Assembly: GCF_928391935.1 (NCBI RefSeq) | Contig: NZ_CAKMTD010000002.1 | Coordinates: 1 to 64,000, forward strand | Direction of reading: 5' to 3' | DNA: 64,000 nt | Source: Rothia nasimurium | GTDB lineage: Bacteria > Actinomycetota > Actinomycetes > Actinomycetales > Micrococcaceae | Part shown: piece after piece, positions 39,869-49,152 of the stretch | Layout of the letters: each line of letters starts with the position of its first letter | Position numbering within the stretch: the stretch's first letter is position 1 | Notes under the pieces: model-generated | Told to the model about the DNA's origin: nothing | Database searches by the model: none | What the model saw: only the letters and a program-made list of their open reading frames with translations | Made by a program: the position numbers and the translations under genes

Positions 39869-41899
39869 CTAAATTAGCCCGCGCCGCTTCAACAACGGGG
39901 CCGTGTCGGCCGTACGTCCGGTCATGGCCTTGAAGCTCTCGGGGATGGGCTGGGTGCCGCCGACCGCCAGAATATGGCGGCGGAAGGCGTCCCCGTTCTC
40001 CCTCGTCAACCCACCATTAGCCTCATACCAGGCCACCGTGTCCGCGTCGAACACCTCCGCCCACAGGTAGGAGTAGTAGCCCGCCGCGTACCCACCACTA
40101 AAAGTATGGTTCAGGTAGCTCGTACGGTAGCGGGACTCCACTAACTCATGCCAAAGCCCCATCTGCCGCAGGGCCTGCTCCTCAAAAGCCCTCGGATCCT
40201 GCACCGGGGCAGCGTCCCGCTGGGCAGGCAGCTTATGCCAAGCCCAGTCCAGGGCAGCAGCACGCAGGTACTCCACCGTAGCCTGCCCCTGCCCCCACTG
40301 GTCAGCGTTTTGCACAGCCTCAATCAGGTGGGCAGGCACCGGCTCCCCCGTCTGATAATGCACCGCATAATGGGGCAGGATCTCCGGGTGCAACATCCAC
40401 ATCTCATTGACCTGGCTGGGGTACTCCACGATGTCCCGTTCCACATTGGTCCCAGACAGCGACCGGTACTGGGTATCAGACAGCAGGCCGTGCAGGGCAT
40501 GCCCGAACTCGTGGAAGAGGGTATTGACCTCGTCAAAGGTAACAAAAGCCGGCTGACCCTCAGCCGGGGCCGGAATGTTCAAATTATTGACCACCACCGG
40601 GCGGGTACCCTCAGCACGGGACTGGTCCACCAGGGTGTTCATCCAGGCCCCGCCACGCTTAGTATCACGAGTAAAGAAATCCCCCAGGAAGAGGCCTAAG
40701 GGGCTGCCATCGGCGTCGAAAACCTCCCAGATTCGCACCTGCTCATGGTAGCCAACAAGGTCAGGACGTTCGGTGAAGCTCAGCCCGTAAACCCGGTGGG
40801 CGGCGTAGAAAACCCCGTCAACGAGCACCCGGTTGAGCTCAAAATAGGGTTGGAGGGCCTCAAGATCAAGGGAGAACTGCCTGGCCTTGGCTTTTTCTGA
40901 GTAGTAGGCCCAGTCCCAGGGTTCGAGCTTGTCAATGCCATCCTCTGCTGCCAGGTCAGCCAGTATTTGGGCCTCCCGGTCAGCATTCTGCATAGCGGGT
41001 TCAATGGTTTGGGCAAAGAGGTGTTCGACGGCCTCGGGGGTGCCTGCTGTGCGGTCGGCGACGGCCAGGGCGGCGTAGGAGTCGAAGCCGAGCAGGGCGG
41101 CTTTCTGGGCGCGGAGGGCCGCAATCTCAGCTGCCATGCCCCAGGTTGCTTGGCCCCGCTCGACGCTGGCTGTGTAGAGGCGCTGACGGGTTTCCCGGTT
41201 GCTCAGGTTGGCAAGGGGCGGCTGCTGGGTAAAGAGTTCGAGGGTGAGCAGCCACCCTGAATCGTGCCCTGCCGCGCTGGCAGCCGCGCGGGCGGCGTCC
41301 TTACTGGAGGCCGGAAGGCCAGCCAAGTCGGCCTCGTCGGTGATCAGGACGGCCGCCGCGTTCAGGTCCCGGGTGACCTGCTGGCTGTAGGCGGTTTGGG
41401 CCTGGGCGATCGCCAGGTTGAGGCGGGCGAGTTCCTCCCGGTCAGCCTCGGTGAGGGCGGCACCGGCCAGGGTGAAGTTTTGGTGGAGTTTTTCGGTGAG
41501 GCGAATCTGTTCGTCGGTCAGCCCCGCCTGGTGGCGGCCGCGGAAGACGGCGTCGAGCTTAGAGTAGATAGCGGGGTTCAGGTAGAGGTCGTTCTCAAGC
41601 TGGGTGAGTTTTTCGGTGATTGTGGTTTCGAGTTCCAGGCGGTCGGGGGTGCCGTCCGCCCACACCAGGTTATGGAAGATTCTGGTGGCCCGTTCGAGGG
41701 TGTCGCTGGGGCGTTCAAGGAGGGCAACCACGTTCTCGAAGGTGGGCTCGTCGGTGAGCTCTGCGATTCGGGTGTAGTTTGCGCGGGCTTCAGCCAGGCC
41801 GGTTTCGATAGCTGGCAGGAAGTGGTCGGTGGTGATCGCCGCGAAGTCGGGCAGCTGGTAGGGCAGGGAAGATTCTGTGAGCAGGGGATTGTGTGTCAT
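39869..41899 (-). CDS. M3 family metallopeptidase (peptidyl-dipeptidase Dcp-like)
   Basis: It is a cytoplasmic zinc peptidase that removes dipeptides or cuts short peptides. The zinc site is FHEFGHALHGL near residue 460, with downstream Glu in a conserved region. The C-terminal FSGGYAAGYYSYLWAEVFDAD stretch is typical of Dcp/oligopeptidase A. At 676 residues it is of normal length. The ATG at 41899 (MTHNPLL) lies seven bases behind TAACCT without a Shine-Dalgarno, so a leaderless start is likely. An in-frame start at 41953 is less likely. Confidence 0.9.
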   Translation of the reverse strand: MTHNPLLTESSLPYQLPDFAAITTDHFLPAIETGLAEARANYTRIAELTDEPTFENVVALLERPSDTLERATRIFHNLVWADGTPDRLELETTITEKLTQLENDLYLNPAIYSKLDAVFRGRHQAGLTDEQIRLTEKLHQNFTLAGAALTEADREELARLNLAIAQAQTAYSQQVTRDLNAAAVLITDEADLAGLPASSKDAARAAASAAGHDSGWLLTLELFTQQPPLANLSNRETRQRLYTASVERGQATWGMAAEIAALRAQKAALLGFDSYAALAVADRTAGTPEAVEHLFAQTIEPAMQNADREAQILADLAAEDGIDKLEPWDWAYYSEKAKARQFSLDLEALQPYFELNRVLVDGVFYAAHRVYGLSFTERPDLVGYHEQVRIWEVFDADGSPLGLFLGDFFTRDTKRGGAWMNTLVDQSRAEGTRPVVVNNLNIPAPAEGQPAFVTFDEVNTLFHEFGHALHGLLSDTQYRSLSGTNVERDIVEYPSQVNEMWMLHPEILPHYAVHYQTGEPVPAHLIEAVQNADQWGQGQATVEYLRAAALDWAWHKLPAQRDAAPVQDPRAFEEQALRQMGLWHELVESRYRTSYLNHTFSGGYAAGYYSYLWAEVFDADTVAWYEANGGLTRENGDAFRRHILAVGGTQPIPESFKAMTGRTADTAPLLKRRGLI

Positions 41900-42187
41900 G
41901 CACAATAGGTTACTGCACGCGAGGGCTTCCAGGTGGCTGATGTACATTTTCATCTCTTGTACCCGAAATACATGTCATACGGTATGTAGTTGGGGCGGAC
42001 GGGGTGTAGTTCGGTGTGAGCGAATAGGCCGGTTTTGGCGACGGGTAGGTGGGCCGGGGGGGTATCCGTTACCTCCGCTCACAGGGTCACATTAGAACAT
42101 CTTAGGTAAGCCCTCACAGCCAAGATCGGGCAGCTAGGGTAGCCTATCGGTAGAAGAAAGACCTTACCTTGCGTGCAAAGGAGCCCC

Positions 42188-43600
42188 ATGCCTACCCACC
42201 CCCGCCTGCCCCAGCCGACCCACCGCGTCGGCGTCACCCACACCATTGACTCCCTCAAGCTCATTGACCACTGGTTCACCGTGCCCATGACCCACGGGTT
42301 GATCTATGGCAAGGGTGAAGCGGCAGCCCTGGAATCCCGCTTTGCTAACCAGACCATCACCGTCTTTGCCCGCGAAGTCATTGACACTTCTGACGCCCTG
42401 ACCACCCCCGTCGATGAGCGCCCCTACATGGTCTACCTGCAGGGCGGCCCCGGCGGCAAGAGCCCCCGCCCTATCTCTGAAGGCGGCTGGGTGCAGGAAC
42501 TCGCCAAGACCCACCGCCTGATTCTGCTGGACCAGCGCGGCACCGGCAATTCCACCCCGCTTTCTGCCCGCGTCATCACCGCCCAGGGCAGCCCCGAGGT
42601 GCAGGCTGAGTTCTGCGAGCTCTTCCGCGCCGATTCCATCATTGCCGATGCCGAGGTCGTCCGTGAATTCCTGCTGGCAGACCGCACAGATAAGCGCTGG
42701 TCGACTATGGGCCAGAGCTTCGGTGGCTTCTTGACCCTCTCCTACCTTTCCTTTGCGCCCGAGTCCGTCAAGGATTCCCGCATGACTGCCGGGCTTGCCC
42801 CCATCCGCTCCCACGTGGATGACGTTTACCGCTCCACCCTCGACCGCATGAAGGAGCGCACCGAGGAATACTACGGCTGGTACCCAGAAGATCAGGACCT
42901 GACCGTCCGCATCTGCGAGCACCTGGCCAAGAACGAGGAATACCTACCCACCGGCGAGCGCCTGACCCCGCACCGCTTCCAGATGCTGGGCAATATTCTG
43001 GGCGGCAACTCCTATAAGCACTCCCTGCATTTCATCTTGGAATCTGCTTTTGCTGAGTCCGACAAGTGGCTCTCTGACCAGTTCCTAGCGGAGGTCGGCG
43101 CCCAGGTCAGCTTCCAGGCTGGCCCCCTCTACGGCCTGCTACATGAGACGATTTATGCGGACGGACCCGCGCAGGAGCTGGGGGGCACCTCGCCGTCTGC
43201 TTCACCGACGAACTGGTCTGCTGCCCGCATGTACGCTGAGCGCCCGGATTTTGCTGAGGACGCCTCTCCCCTACTGCTGACCGGTGAGCATATCTTCCCC
43301 TGGTATTACGAGGAGGACCCTGCCCTGCGTCCGTTGGCTGAGGTTGCCCAGTTGCTGGCTGAGAAGAAGGACTGGGGCCGTCTCTACGACCACGACCAGC
43401 TGGCCCGCAACGAGGTGCCCCTGGTTGCAGCGGCCTACGTGCCCGATGTGTACGTGGATTACGCCCACTCGATGAAGACCGCCGAGTTTGTGGGTAACAC
43501 CCGCGTGTGGACGTCTAAGACCCACCACCATGACGGTCTGGGCGCGGACGGCCCCCTGATTCTGGGTCACCTGAAGAATCTGCTGGCCGATATGCGCTAA
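42188..43600 (+). CDS. Proline iminopeptidase-like alpha/beta hydrolase (S33)
   Basis: The 470-residue cytoplasmic hydrolase carries YLQGGPGGKSP near residue 88, LLDQRGTGNS near residue 118, and the nucleophile elbow MGQSFGGFLT near residue 178. The C-terminal catalytic region SKTHHHDGLG is also present. This is the prolyl aminopeptidase pattern of peptidase family S33; it would release N-terminal proline from peptides. The ATG at 42188 has AAGGAG upstream. It lies near two other peptidases in this window. A palindromic terminator follows the stop. Confidence 0.88.
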   Translation: MPTHPRLPQPTHRVGVTHTIDSLKLIDHWFTVPMTHGLIYGKGEAAALESRFANQTITVFAREVIDTSDALTTPVDERPYMVYLQGGPGGKSPRPISEGGWVQELAKTHRLILLDQRGTGNSTPLSARVITAQGSPEVQAEFCELFRADSIIADAEVVREFLLADRTDKRWSTMGQSFGGFLTLSYLSFAPESVKDSRMTAGLAPIRSHVDDVYRSTLDRMKERTEEYYGWYPEDQDLTVRICEHLAKNEEYLPTGERLTPHRFQMLGNILGGNSYKHSLHFILESAFAESDKWLSDQFLAEVGAQVSFQAGPLYGLLHETIYADGPAQELGGTSPSASPTNWSAARMYAERPDFAEDASPLLLTGEHIFPWYYEEDPALRPLAEVAQLLAEKKDWGRLYDHDQLARNEVPLVAAAYVPDVYVDYAHSMKTAEFVGNTRVWTSKTHHHDGLGADGPLILGHLKNLLADMR

Positions 43601-43624
43601 CGGAGTTTAGCTATAACAAGAAGA

Positions 43625-43657
43625 CCGAGGGGTGCAGCTGCACCTCTCGGCCTTTTT
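43625..43657. terminator. Terminator between peptidase and SdpI genes
   Basis: CCGAGGGGTGCAG pairs with CTGCACCTCTCGG, followed on the plus strand by CCTTTTT. It lies between convergent genes. Confidence 0.85.
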
Positions 43658-43659
43658 AT

Positions 43660-44064
43660 TCAGTGATGGATTGGGGAGGCCTGCTGGTCTTGTTCCCAGG
43701 CTCGGTGGGCGTCGTTGGCGGCAGACGTTCCTCGTGTCATGGCAGCTACCAGCATGGCGATAGTGGGAAGAATCAGAAAGGCGAGACCAACAGGAATAAC
43801 TGCGGAATTATGGGCCATCAACCCCAGAGCCAGGACGAGGGCCGCCCCAGCAATCTGTGCCCAGGCGCAGATTCGCAGCGCAGGGGCAATCGCCCTATGG
43901 GCCGCGTACCAGGCGGCATCCGACTGCATGGTTGCTGCGGTGCGGACGCCCACCAGTCCGTTACGGCGCAGGGTGCCGGCTGCACCCATGCGGGCTATGG
44001 CCAGAAAGAGCCCACCCAGCAAGAGCAGGCAAAAGACCAGGGGCAGATACTCGGCTGCAGACAT
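43660..44064 (-). CDS. SdpI family membrane protein
   Basis: This 134-residue protein has three to four hydrophobic segments and the SdpI signature RNGLVGVRTAATMQSDAAW followed by AHRAIAP. SdpI of B. subtilis gives immunity to the SdpC toxin and captures a repressor, but most actinobacterial members have no known partner. No sdpC-like toxin or sdpR regulator is nearby. The ATG at 44064 has AAGGGAG upstream; a start seven codons earlier lacks one. Confidence 0.75.
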   Translation of the reverse strand: MSAAEYLPLVFCLLLLGGLFLAIARMGAAGTLRRNGLVGVRTAATMQSDAAWYAAHRAIAPALRICAWAQIAGAALVLALGLMAHNSAVIPVGLAFLILPTIAMLVAAMTRGTSAANDAHRAWEQDQQASPIHH

Positions 44065-44171
44065 GGAAACTCCCTTCTTGGGCAAAAACAGGGGTTAAGG
44101 TCAATTCTACTCAAATCTGAAATCTAGTTCTAGAGCCCCAATCCTTATGACACCTCCACATGAAAAGACCA

Positions 44172-44254
44172 CTGGCCCCTTCCCTCTCGAGATGGGGCCA
44201 GCGGTCGTGAAGCCGGGGAGGGCGTCCGCACCCCTAGTTCTTGGGGCGGACGCC
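44172..44254 (-). terminator. Tandem hairpins behind terC
   Basis: Two hairpins follow the terC stop in the minus direction. The first is GGCGTCCGC with GCGGACGCC (44221-44254) and the second is CTGGCCCC with GGGGCCAG (44172-44201). T-runs are weak, and the second is followed by GTCTTTTCA. Confidence 0.65.
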
Positions 44255-44263
44255 TACCGCCGG

Positions 44264-45460
44264 TTAGGCGCTGCGCTCGGCGTGGGCGGTGCGGGCCCGG
44301 CGAACTAGATCCTGGTACTCGTTCTCAGACTCAATCAGCTCGTCGCGGTACTTCTGAGGAATCTCGCGGGACTTAGCCACCTCAGCATCAAGCTTGCTCT
44401 GAATCTCAGCGCGCTCAGCCTCAGAAGCATCGGCGGGCAGGTTCAGGTACTTCTCAGACAGGGTCTGAACACGCTGGATGGTTGCCAGGGCCTTGCCCTT
44501 GGGTGAGAGCAGGGAGGCCAGGACGGTCACAATCAGCACACCCACGATGACGGTCAGTGAGAAGCCGATGGTGACTTCAACAACGTGAACCGGCTGACCA
44601 TCGTTGATGAAGGGCAGGGTGTTCTCGTGCAGAGCGTGCAGCAGCAGCTTCACACCGATGAAGGCCAGGATGATGGACAGGCCCCATGAGAGATAGATGA
44701 GGCGGTCCAGCAGGCCGTCAATCAGGAAGTAAAGCTGACGCAGACCCATCAGGGAGAAAGCGGTTGCCGTGAAGACAATGTAGGCTTCCTGGGTCAGACC
44801 GAAGATAGCGGGGATAGAATCCAGGGCGAAGAGGATGTCGGTGCCACCGATTGCGACCATGACCAGCAGCATGGGGGTCATGACCTTCTTGCCGTTTTCA
44901 ATGGTGAAGAGCTTGTCGCCGTCGTAGTAGTCAACGGTGTGGAACATCTTCTTGGCAAGGCGGACGACGAAGTTGTTGGCCTCGTCCTCTTCTTCCTTGT
45001 CGGTAACTTCACCCTTGATGAGGTTACCGGCAGTGTAAATCAGCACCAGGCCGAACAGGTAGAAGACCCAGCTCCAACGCTCAATCGCAGCAGCACCCAC
45101 CAGAATAAAGGCGGTACGGGCGATCATTGCGAAGATAATACCGAAGAGCAGCACCTTCTGCTGGTCCTCACGCGGCACGCGGAAGGAGGCCATGATAATC
45201 AGGAAGACAAAGAGGTTATCAACACTCAAAGCCTTCTCGGTGATGTAACCACCGTAGTATTCGGCCGCGAACTGGGGGCCGTCCCAGAAGAGGATGACCA
45301 GGCCAAAAGCCAAAGCTAAACCAACATACACAGCCGACCAAACAGCGGCCTCTTTAATGGTGGGTTCATGCGCCTTACGCACATGGAAGAAGAAGTCATA
45401 AGCAAGCAGTACCAGGATGAACGCAATCGTAACACCCCACTGCAACCCAGTGATATGCAT
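44264..45460 (-). CDS. TerC family integral membrane protein (probable Mn2+ exporter)
   Basis: TerC/Alx proteins move manganese or help load metals to exported proteins. The 398-residue protein has about nine hydrophobic helices, the acidic sites EKALSVDNLFVF near residue 78 and GGTDILFALDSIPA near residue 195, and a charged C-terminal tail. The ATG at 45460 (MHITGLQ) follows AAAGG; an in-frame extension to 45514 falls in the leader. The upstream leader has the yybP-ykoY riboswitch fold, so expression should rise with Mn2+. It lies downstream of an MFS gene but has its own promoter. Confidence 0.9.
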   Translation of the reverse strand: MHITGLQWGVTIAFILVLLAYDFFFHVRKAHEPTIKEAAVWSAVYVGLALAFGLVILFWDGPQFAAEYYGGYITEKALSVDNLFVFLIIMASFRVPREDQQKVLLFGIIFAMIARTAFILVGAAAIERWSWVFYLFGLVLIYTAGNLIKGEVTDKEEEDEANNFVVRLAKKMFHTVDYYDGDKLFTIENGKKVMTPMLLVMVAIGGTDILFALDSIPAIFGLTQEAYIVFTATAFSLMGLRQLYFLIDGLLDRLIYLSWGLSIILAFIGVKLLLHALHENTLPFINDGQPVHVVEVTIGFSLTVIVGVLIVTVLASLLSPKGKALATIQRVQTLSEKYLNLPADASEAERAEIQSKLDAEVAKSREIPQKYRDELIESENEYQDLVRRARTAHAERSA

Positions 45461-45494
45461 TGGGAGCCTTTCTTGTGGTTGGGTTTGCCAAATT

Positions 45495-45600
45495 CCACAA
45501 GTCTCTCCCACCACCTCAAAGGGTGGTTTCCTGCCCCGGTTGGGCGCCTTCGATCAACGTGCTGACGACACAGGAATTAGTGGGATACTCCCTTGCTCGG
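45495..45600 (-). promoter_or_regulatory. yybP-ykoY (Mn2+-sensing) riboswitch upstream of terC
   Basis: In the minus direction, CAAG is followed by GGAGTA, then CGTCAGCACG, a GC-rich hairpin, and GAGA followed by CTTG. CAAG and CTTG form P1 and flank the conserved GGAGUA and GAGA loop elements of the yybP-ykoY class. The gene downstream is a TerC exporter, the commonest target of this class. Confidence 0.85.
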
Positions 45601-45606
45601 TCTACA

Positions 45607-45612
45607 ACTATA
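45607..45612 (-). promoter_or_regulatory. -10 element of the terC promoter
   Basis: TATAGT on the minus strand predicts transcription starting at about 45600, exactly at the 5' edge of the riboswitch. A weak -35 (TGTTCA) lies 17 bases upstream, overlapping the end of the MFS gene. Confidence 0.55.
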
Positions 45613-45622
45613 ACCCATCTTG

Positions 45623-46831
45623 TTACTTTTGAACAGACGCACGGGCGTCCTTGATTCCCATGAAAATGGCACAGACTAGGAGAAGGAGGGCGGCGCCCGT
45701 CCAGGCGGTGGTGAAGCTGGTGGTCTGGACGGCGGCGCCGATAGCGAGAGAGCCGAGTCCGGTACCGATGTCGAAGTGGGAGTTCCAGGCAACGGAGGCC
45801 CGCTGGGTGGCGTCGGGGCCACCGGCGTCCGACAGGGCTCGCACCATGGTGACCGACTGCAGGAAGCCGTAGCCGAAACCGATAAGGGTTGCGCCAGCCA
45901 GGAGGAAGATGATGGAGGGTAGGCTTGCCCCGTTGACCCAGCCTACGAGTGCCACACCGAGGGCGGTGAGGGCTAGCACCGGGGTCATGAGGAGGCGGGT
46001 GCCGAAGCGGTCGGTGAGTGAGCCCCCGTAGAGACGAGTGGGGGTAGCCAGGGCGCAGAGCAGGAGTAAGGCCCCTGTCGCCAGGGTGGCATTGGGGGCA
46101 ATTTCGGTGGAGAAGGTCATGAAGGCACCGCCGACGCTGGTGACGAGTGTGAGGGTCAGCAGCGCGGGCCAAATACGGGCGATGATGGTTGCGGTGGAGG
46201 TTGCCGGGGTGGAGCTACTCCCCTGCTCGACGGCCCTTTGCTCCTCCATGAAGTGGTCTACCAGTCGGCCTAGTTGCAGGGCGAAGGGGGCGGCGAGGGC
46301 GGCGATCGCACCGGTTGAAATGACGGCCTGGTAACCGAAGGTGTCGAGGGCCCAGGGGGCGACGGGCGTGAAGAACATTTGGGAGCCTGCTGCAGCTAGC
46401 CCGTAGAGGCCGACGGCCCGTCCACGGTATTCGACGGGTACGAGGTAGGACATGGCTGAGGAGCAACAGACGGTGACGATTCCGAAGCCGATTCCGCGCA
46501 GACCCGAGGTAACAAGCACGTTGAGCAGGTCAGGGCTCAGGGCCTGGATCAGGGAGGGTAGCCCCATAAAGAGGGTGCCCACCGGCAGCACGAGTGCCCA
46601 GGAGAAGCGGCGGGTCAGGGCGGGGACGCTGAACTGGGTGGCTACGGTGACGGCCATGAGGACCGCGTTGGTGGCACCGGCTCCCAGGGAGCCTGCTCCG
46701 CCTGCCAGGGCCCAAGCCGGTGAGGCGGGGAGCAGGATAGATAGGCTGCAGATGGTCAGCCCGAAGGTGAGCAGAATCTGGGGCATACCCGGCATGCGGG
46801 CGACGCTGGGGCGCGATGCTGTCTGGCTCAT
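45623..46831 (-). CDS. MFS transporter
   Basis: This 402-residue membrane protein has about twelve hydrophobic helices in two halves joined by a polar loop near residue 200. The A-motif-like loop LYGGSLTDRFGTRLL appears in the second half. Helix-rich, Ala/Gly/Leu-dominated sequence and YRGRAVGLYGLAAAGSQ resemble drug or metabolite efflux proteins, but the substrate cannot be told. The ATG at 46831 has a perfect GGAGG. It lies between uvrB and terC on the same strand. Confidence 0.85.
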   Translation of the reverse strand: MSQTASRPSVARMPGMPQILLTFGLTICSLSILLPASPAWALAGGAGSLGAGATNAVLMAVTVATQFSVPALTRRFSWALVLPVGTLFMGLPSLIQALSPDLLNVLVTSGLRGIGFGIVTVCCSSAMSYLVPVEYRGRAVGLYGLAAAGSQMFFTPVAPWALDTFGYQAVISTGAIAALAAPFALQLGRLVDHFMEEQRAVEQGSSSTPATSTATIIARIWPALLTLTLVTSVGGAFMTFSTEIAPNATLATGALLLLCALATPTRLYGGSLTDRFGTRLLMTPVLALTALGVALVGWVNGASLPSIIFLLAGATLIGFGYGFLQSVTMVRALSDAGGPDATQRASVAWNSHFDIGTGLGSLAIGAAVQTTSFTTAWTGAALLLLVCAIFMGIKDARASVQK

Positions 46832-46922
46832 GGGACCTCCGGGGGTGGTGTTGACACAAACTGCACCAGTCTACACTACGGCGGCTGGGGACGCCCCATT
46901 CCCCTGGTTTTCTTCTAGTTTC

Positions 46923-49067
46923 CTAGGCGTGGCCTGCTTCCTGCATGGCTCGCAGTTCCTTTTTGAGGTCGGCTATTTCGTCGCGCAAACGCCCTGCCAG
47001 CTCGAATTTGAGCTCTTCAGCTGCCTGCATCATTTGGGCGTGCATTTCTTCAATGAGCCCCAGTAGGTCTTCGGCAGGAGCTGCCGCGAGGCCGTCCTGA
47101 CGCACCCTAGCTTCTGCCTTTTTGAAGAGTTCTTCGGCTTCAGGGCTGGTTGAAGCGTACTTGGTGCCCTTCTTAGTGGGGGCCAGCTTGCCTGATGCCC
47201 CCTTGCGGGCGGCAAGGAGTTCGGCGGTGTCTTCTGATTCGCGGGCCAGGGCGTCGGTGATGTCGGCGATCTTCTTGCGCAGGGGCTGCGGATCAATGCC
47301 GTGCTCACGGTTGTAGGCCTGCTGAATCTCACGGCGGCGGTTGGTTTCGTCGATGGCAGTACGCATGGAGTCGGTGATTTTATCAGCGTACATATGCACC
47401 TGCCCACCCACGTTACGGGCGGCTCGGCCGATGGTCTGAATCAGGGAGGTGGTGGAACGCAAGAAGCCCTGCTTATCGGCGTCCAGAATGGCAACCAGGG
47501 AAACCTCGGGAAGGTCCAGGCCCTCACGCAGCAGATTGATACCCACCAGCACGTCAAAGACGCCCTGGCGTAGTTCGCTCAGCAGCTCCACTCGGCGCAG
47601 GGTATCGACGTCGGAATGGAGGTATTGCACCTTGACCCCGTGCTCTAGCAGGTAATCGGTGAGGTCCTCGGCCATGCGCTTGGTCAGGGTGGTGACCAGC
47701 ACACGCTCGTCGCGCTCTACCCGCAGGCGAATTTCTTCTAGGAGGTCATCAATTTGCCCCTGGGTTGGCTTGACCACAATTTCGGGGTCGACCAGGCCGG
47801 TGGGACGGATAATCTGCTCCACTACCCCGTCTGCCTGGGCCAGTTCGTACTTACCGGGGGTAGCTGACAGGTAGACGGTCTGGCCGATGCGGTCGAGGAA
47901 CTCTTCCCATTTAAGGGGACGGTTATCCATGGCTGAGGGCAGGCGGAAGCCGTGCTCAACTAGGGTGCGCTTGCGGCTCATATCGCCCTCAAACATGGCC
48001 CCAATTTGGGGGATCGTCACATGAGACTCATCAACAATGAGCAAAAAGTCGTCGGGGAAGTAGTCCAGCAGGCAGTGGGGAGCAGTGCCACGGGCCCGGC
48101 CGTCAATGTGGCTGGAGTAGTTTTCAATACCGTTACAGAAGCCCATCTGCTCCATCATTTCCAGATCGTACTGGGTCCGCATCCGCAGGCGTTGGGCTTC
48201 AACGAGCTTGTTCTGGGATTCGAGTTCTTGCAGGCGGTCGCGTAGTTCGTCCTCGATGGAGGTGATGGCGCGGGCCATGCGTTCGGCGCCGGCGACGTAG
48301 TGGGAGGCCGGGAAGACGTACATTTCGGTTTCTTCGCGGATGACATAGCCGGTGAGCGGGTGGAGGGTGTAGATAGCTTCGATTTCATCGCCAAAGAATT
48401 CAATGCGGATCGCATTTTCTTCGTACATGGGGATGATTTCGACGGTATCGCCTCGCACCCGGAAGGTGCCGCGGTGGAAGTCGAGGTCGTTGCGGGCGTA
48501 CTGCATGGAGACGAAGCGGCGTAGCAGCTCGTCGCGGTCGATTTCTTCGCCCTGGCGTAGGGTCACCATCTGGGCGACGTATTCTTCGGGGGTGCCCAGG
48601 CCGTAGATGCAGGAGACGGTGGCGACGACGACGACGTCGCGGCGGGTGAGAAGGGAGTTGGTGGCGGAGTGGCGCAGGCGTTCGACTTCTTCGTTAATGG
48701 AGGAGTCTTTTTCGATGAAGGTGTCGGTCTGGGGGACGTAGGCTTCGGGCTGGTAGTAGTCGTAGTAGGAGACGAAGTACTCAACAGCGTTGTTGGGTAG
48801 GAGCTGGCGTAGTTCGTTGGCCAGCTGGGCGGCTAGGGTCTTGTTTTGTACCAGGACGAGGGTGGGCCGCTGGACGGCTTCAATGAGCCAGGCGGAGGTT
48901 GCGGATTTACCGGTGCCGGTTGCGCCCATGAGCACGATGTCTTTTTCGCCGTTCTGGACGCGCTCGGTCAGTTCTGCGATGGCCTTGGGCTGGTCGCCTG
49001 CTGGCTGGTATTCGGAGATGACCTCGAAGGGGGCGACGACGCGGTTGATTTCCTGGGCTAGACTCAT
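46923..49067 (-). CDS. uvrB: Excinuclease ABC subunit B
   Basis: UvrB is the central damage-verifying helicase-like subunit of excision repair. It has Walker [15 protein letters not shown] near residue 48, the beta-hairpin [21 protein letters not shown] near residue 100, DESH near residue 343, helicase motif [11 protein letters not shown], and a C-terminal UVR motif ([16 protein letters not shown]...). At 714 residues it is full length. The ATG at 49067 follows a weak purine stretch. coaE, usually close to uvrB in this family, lies about 2.1 kb upstream with a BCCT gene between. Confidence 0.96.
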   Translation of the reverse strand: MSLAQEINRVVAPFEVISEYQPAGDQPKAIAELTERVQNGEKDIVLMGATGTGKSATSAWLIEAVQRPTLVLVQNKTLAAQLANELRQLLPNNAVEYFVSYYDYYQPEAYVPQTDTFIEKDSSINEEVERLRHSATNSLLTRRDVVVVATVSCIYGLGTPEEYVAQMVTLRQGEEIDRDELLRRFVSMQYARNDLDFHRGTFRVRGDTVEIIPMYEENAIRIEFFGDEIEAIYTLHPLTGYVIREETEMYVFPASHYVAGAERMARAITSIEDELRDRLQELESQNKLVEAQRLRMRTQYDLEMMEQMGFCNGIENYSSHIDGRARGTAPHCLLDYFPDDFLLIVDESHVTIPQIGAMFEGDMSRKRTLVEHGFRLPSAMDNRPLKWEEFLDRIGQTVYLSATPGKYELAQADGVVEQIIRPTGLVDPEIVVKPTQGQIDDLLEEIRLRVERDERVLVTTLTKRMAEDLTDYLLEHGVKVQYLHSDVDTLRRVELLSELRQGVFDVLVGINLLREGLDLPEVSLVAILDADKQGFLRSTTSLIQTIGRAARNVGGQVHMYADKITDSMRTAIDETNRRREIQQAYNREHGIDPQPLRKKIADITDALARESEDTAELLAARKGASGKLAPTKKGTKYASTSPEAEELFKKAEARVRQDGLAAAPAEDLLGLIEEMHAQMMQAAEELKFELAGRLRDEIADLKKELRAMQEAGHA

Positions 49068-49082
49068 GCCCTCTACCCTACC

Positions 49083-49130
49083 GAAAAACCCCCGACAAAA
49101 CTAGAACATATGTACTAGTTTCGTCGGGGG
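49083..49130 (-). terminator. Terminator of the BCCT transporter gene
   Basis: Sixteen-base arms (49089-49104 and 49115-49130, CCCCCGAC... type) pair with one mismatch and are followed in the minus direction by GGTTTTTCGG. This is a classic intrinsic terminator 22 bases beyond the transporter stop. Confidence 0.9.
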
Positions 49131-49152
49131 CTAACAAGCGGTCGCTCAGACC

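Noticed and set aside
43660-44064. SdpI as part of a complete toxin-immunity operon
   Set aside because: No sdpC-like toxin or ArsR-type sdpR regulator lies nearby; neighbours are a peptidase and terC.
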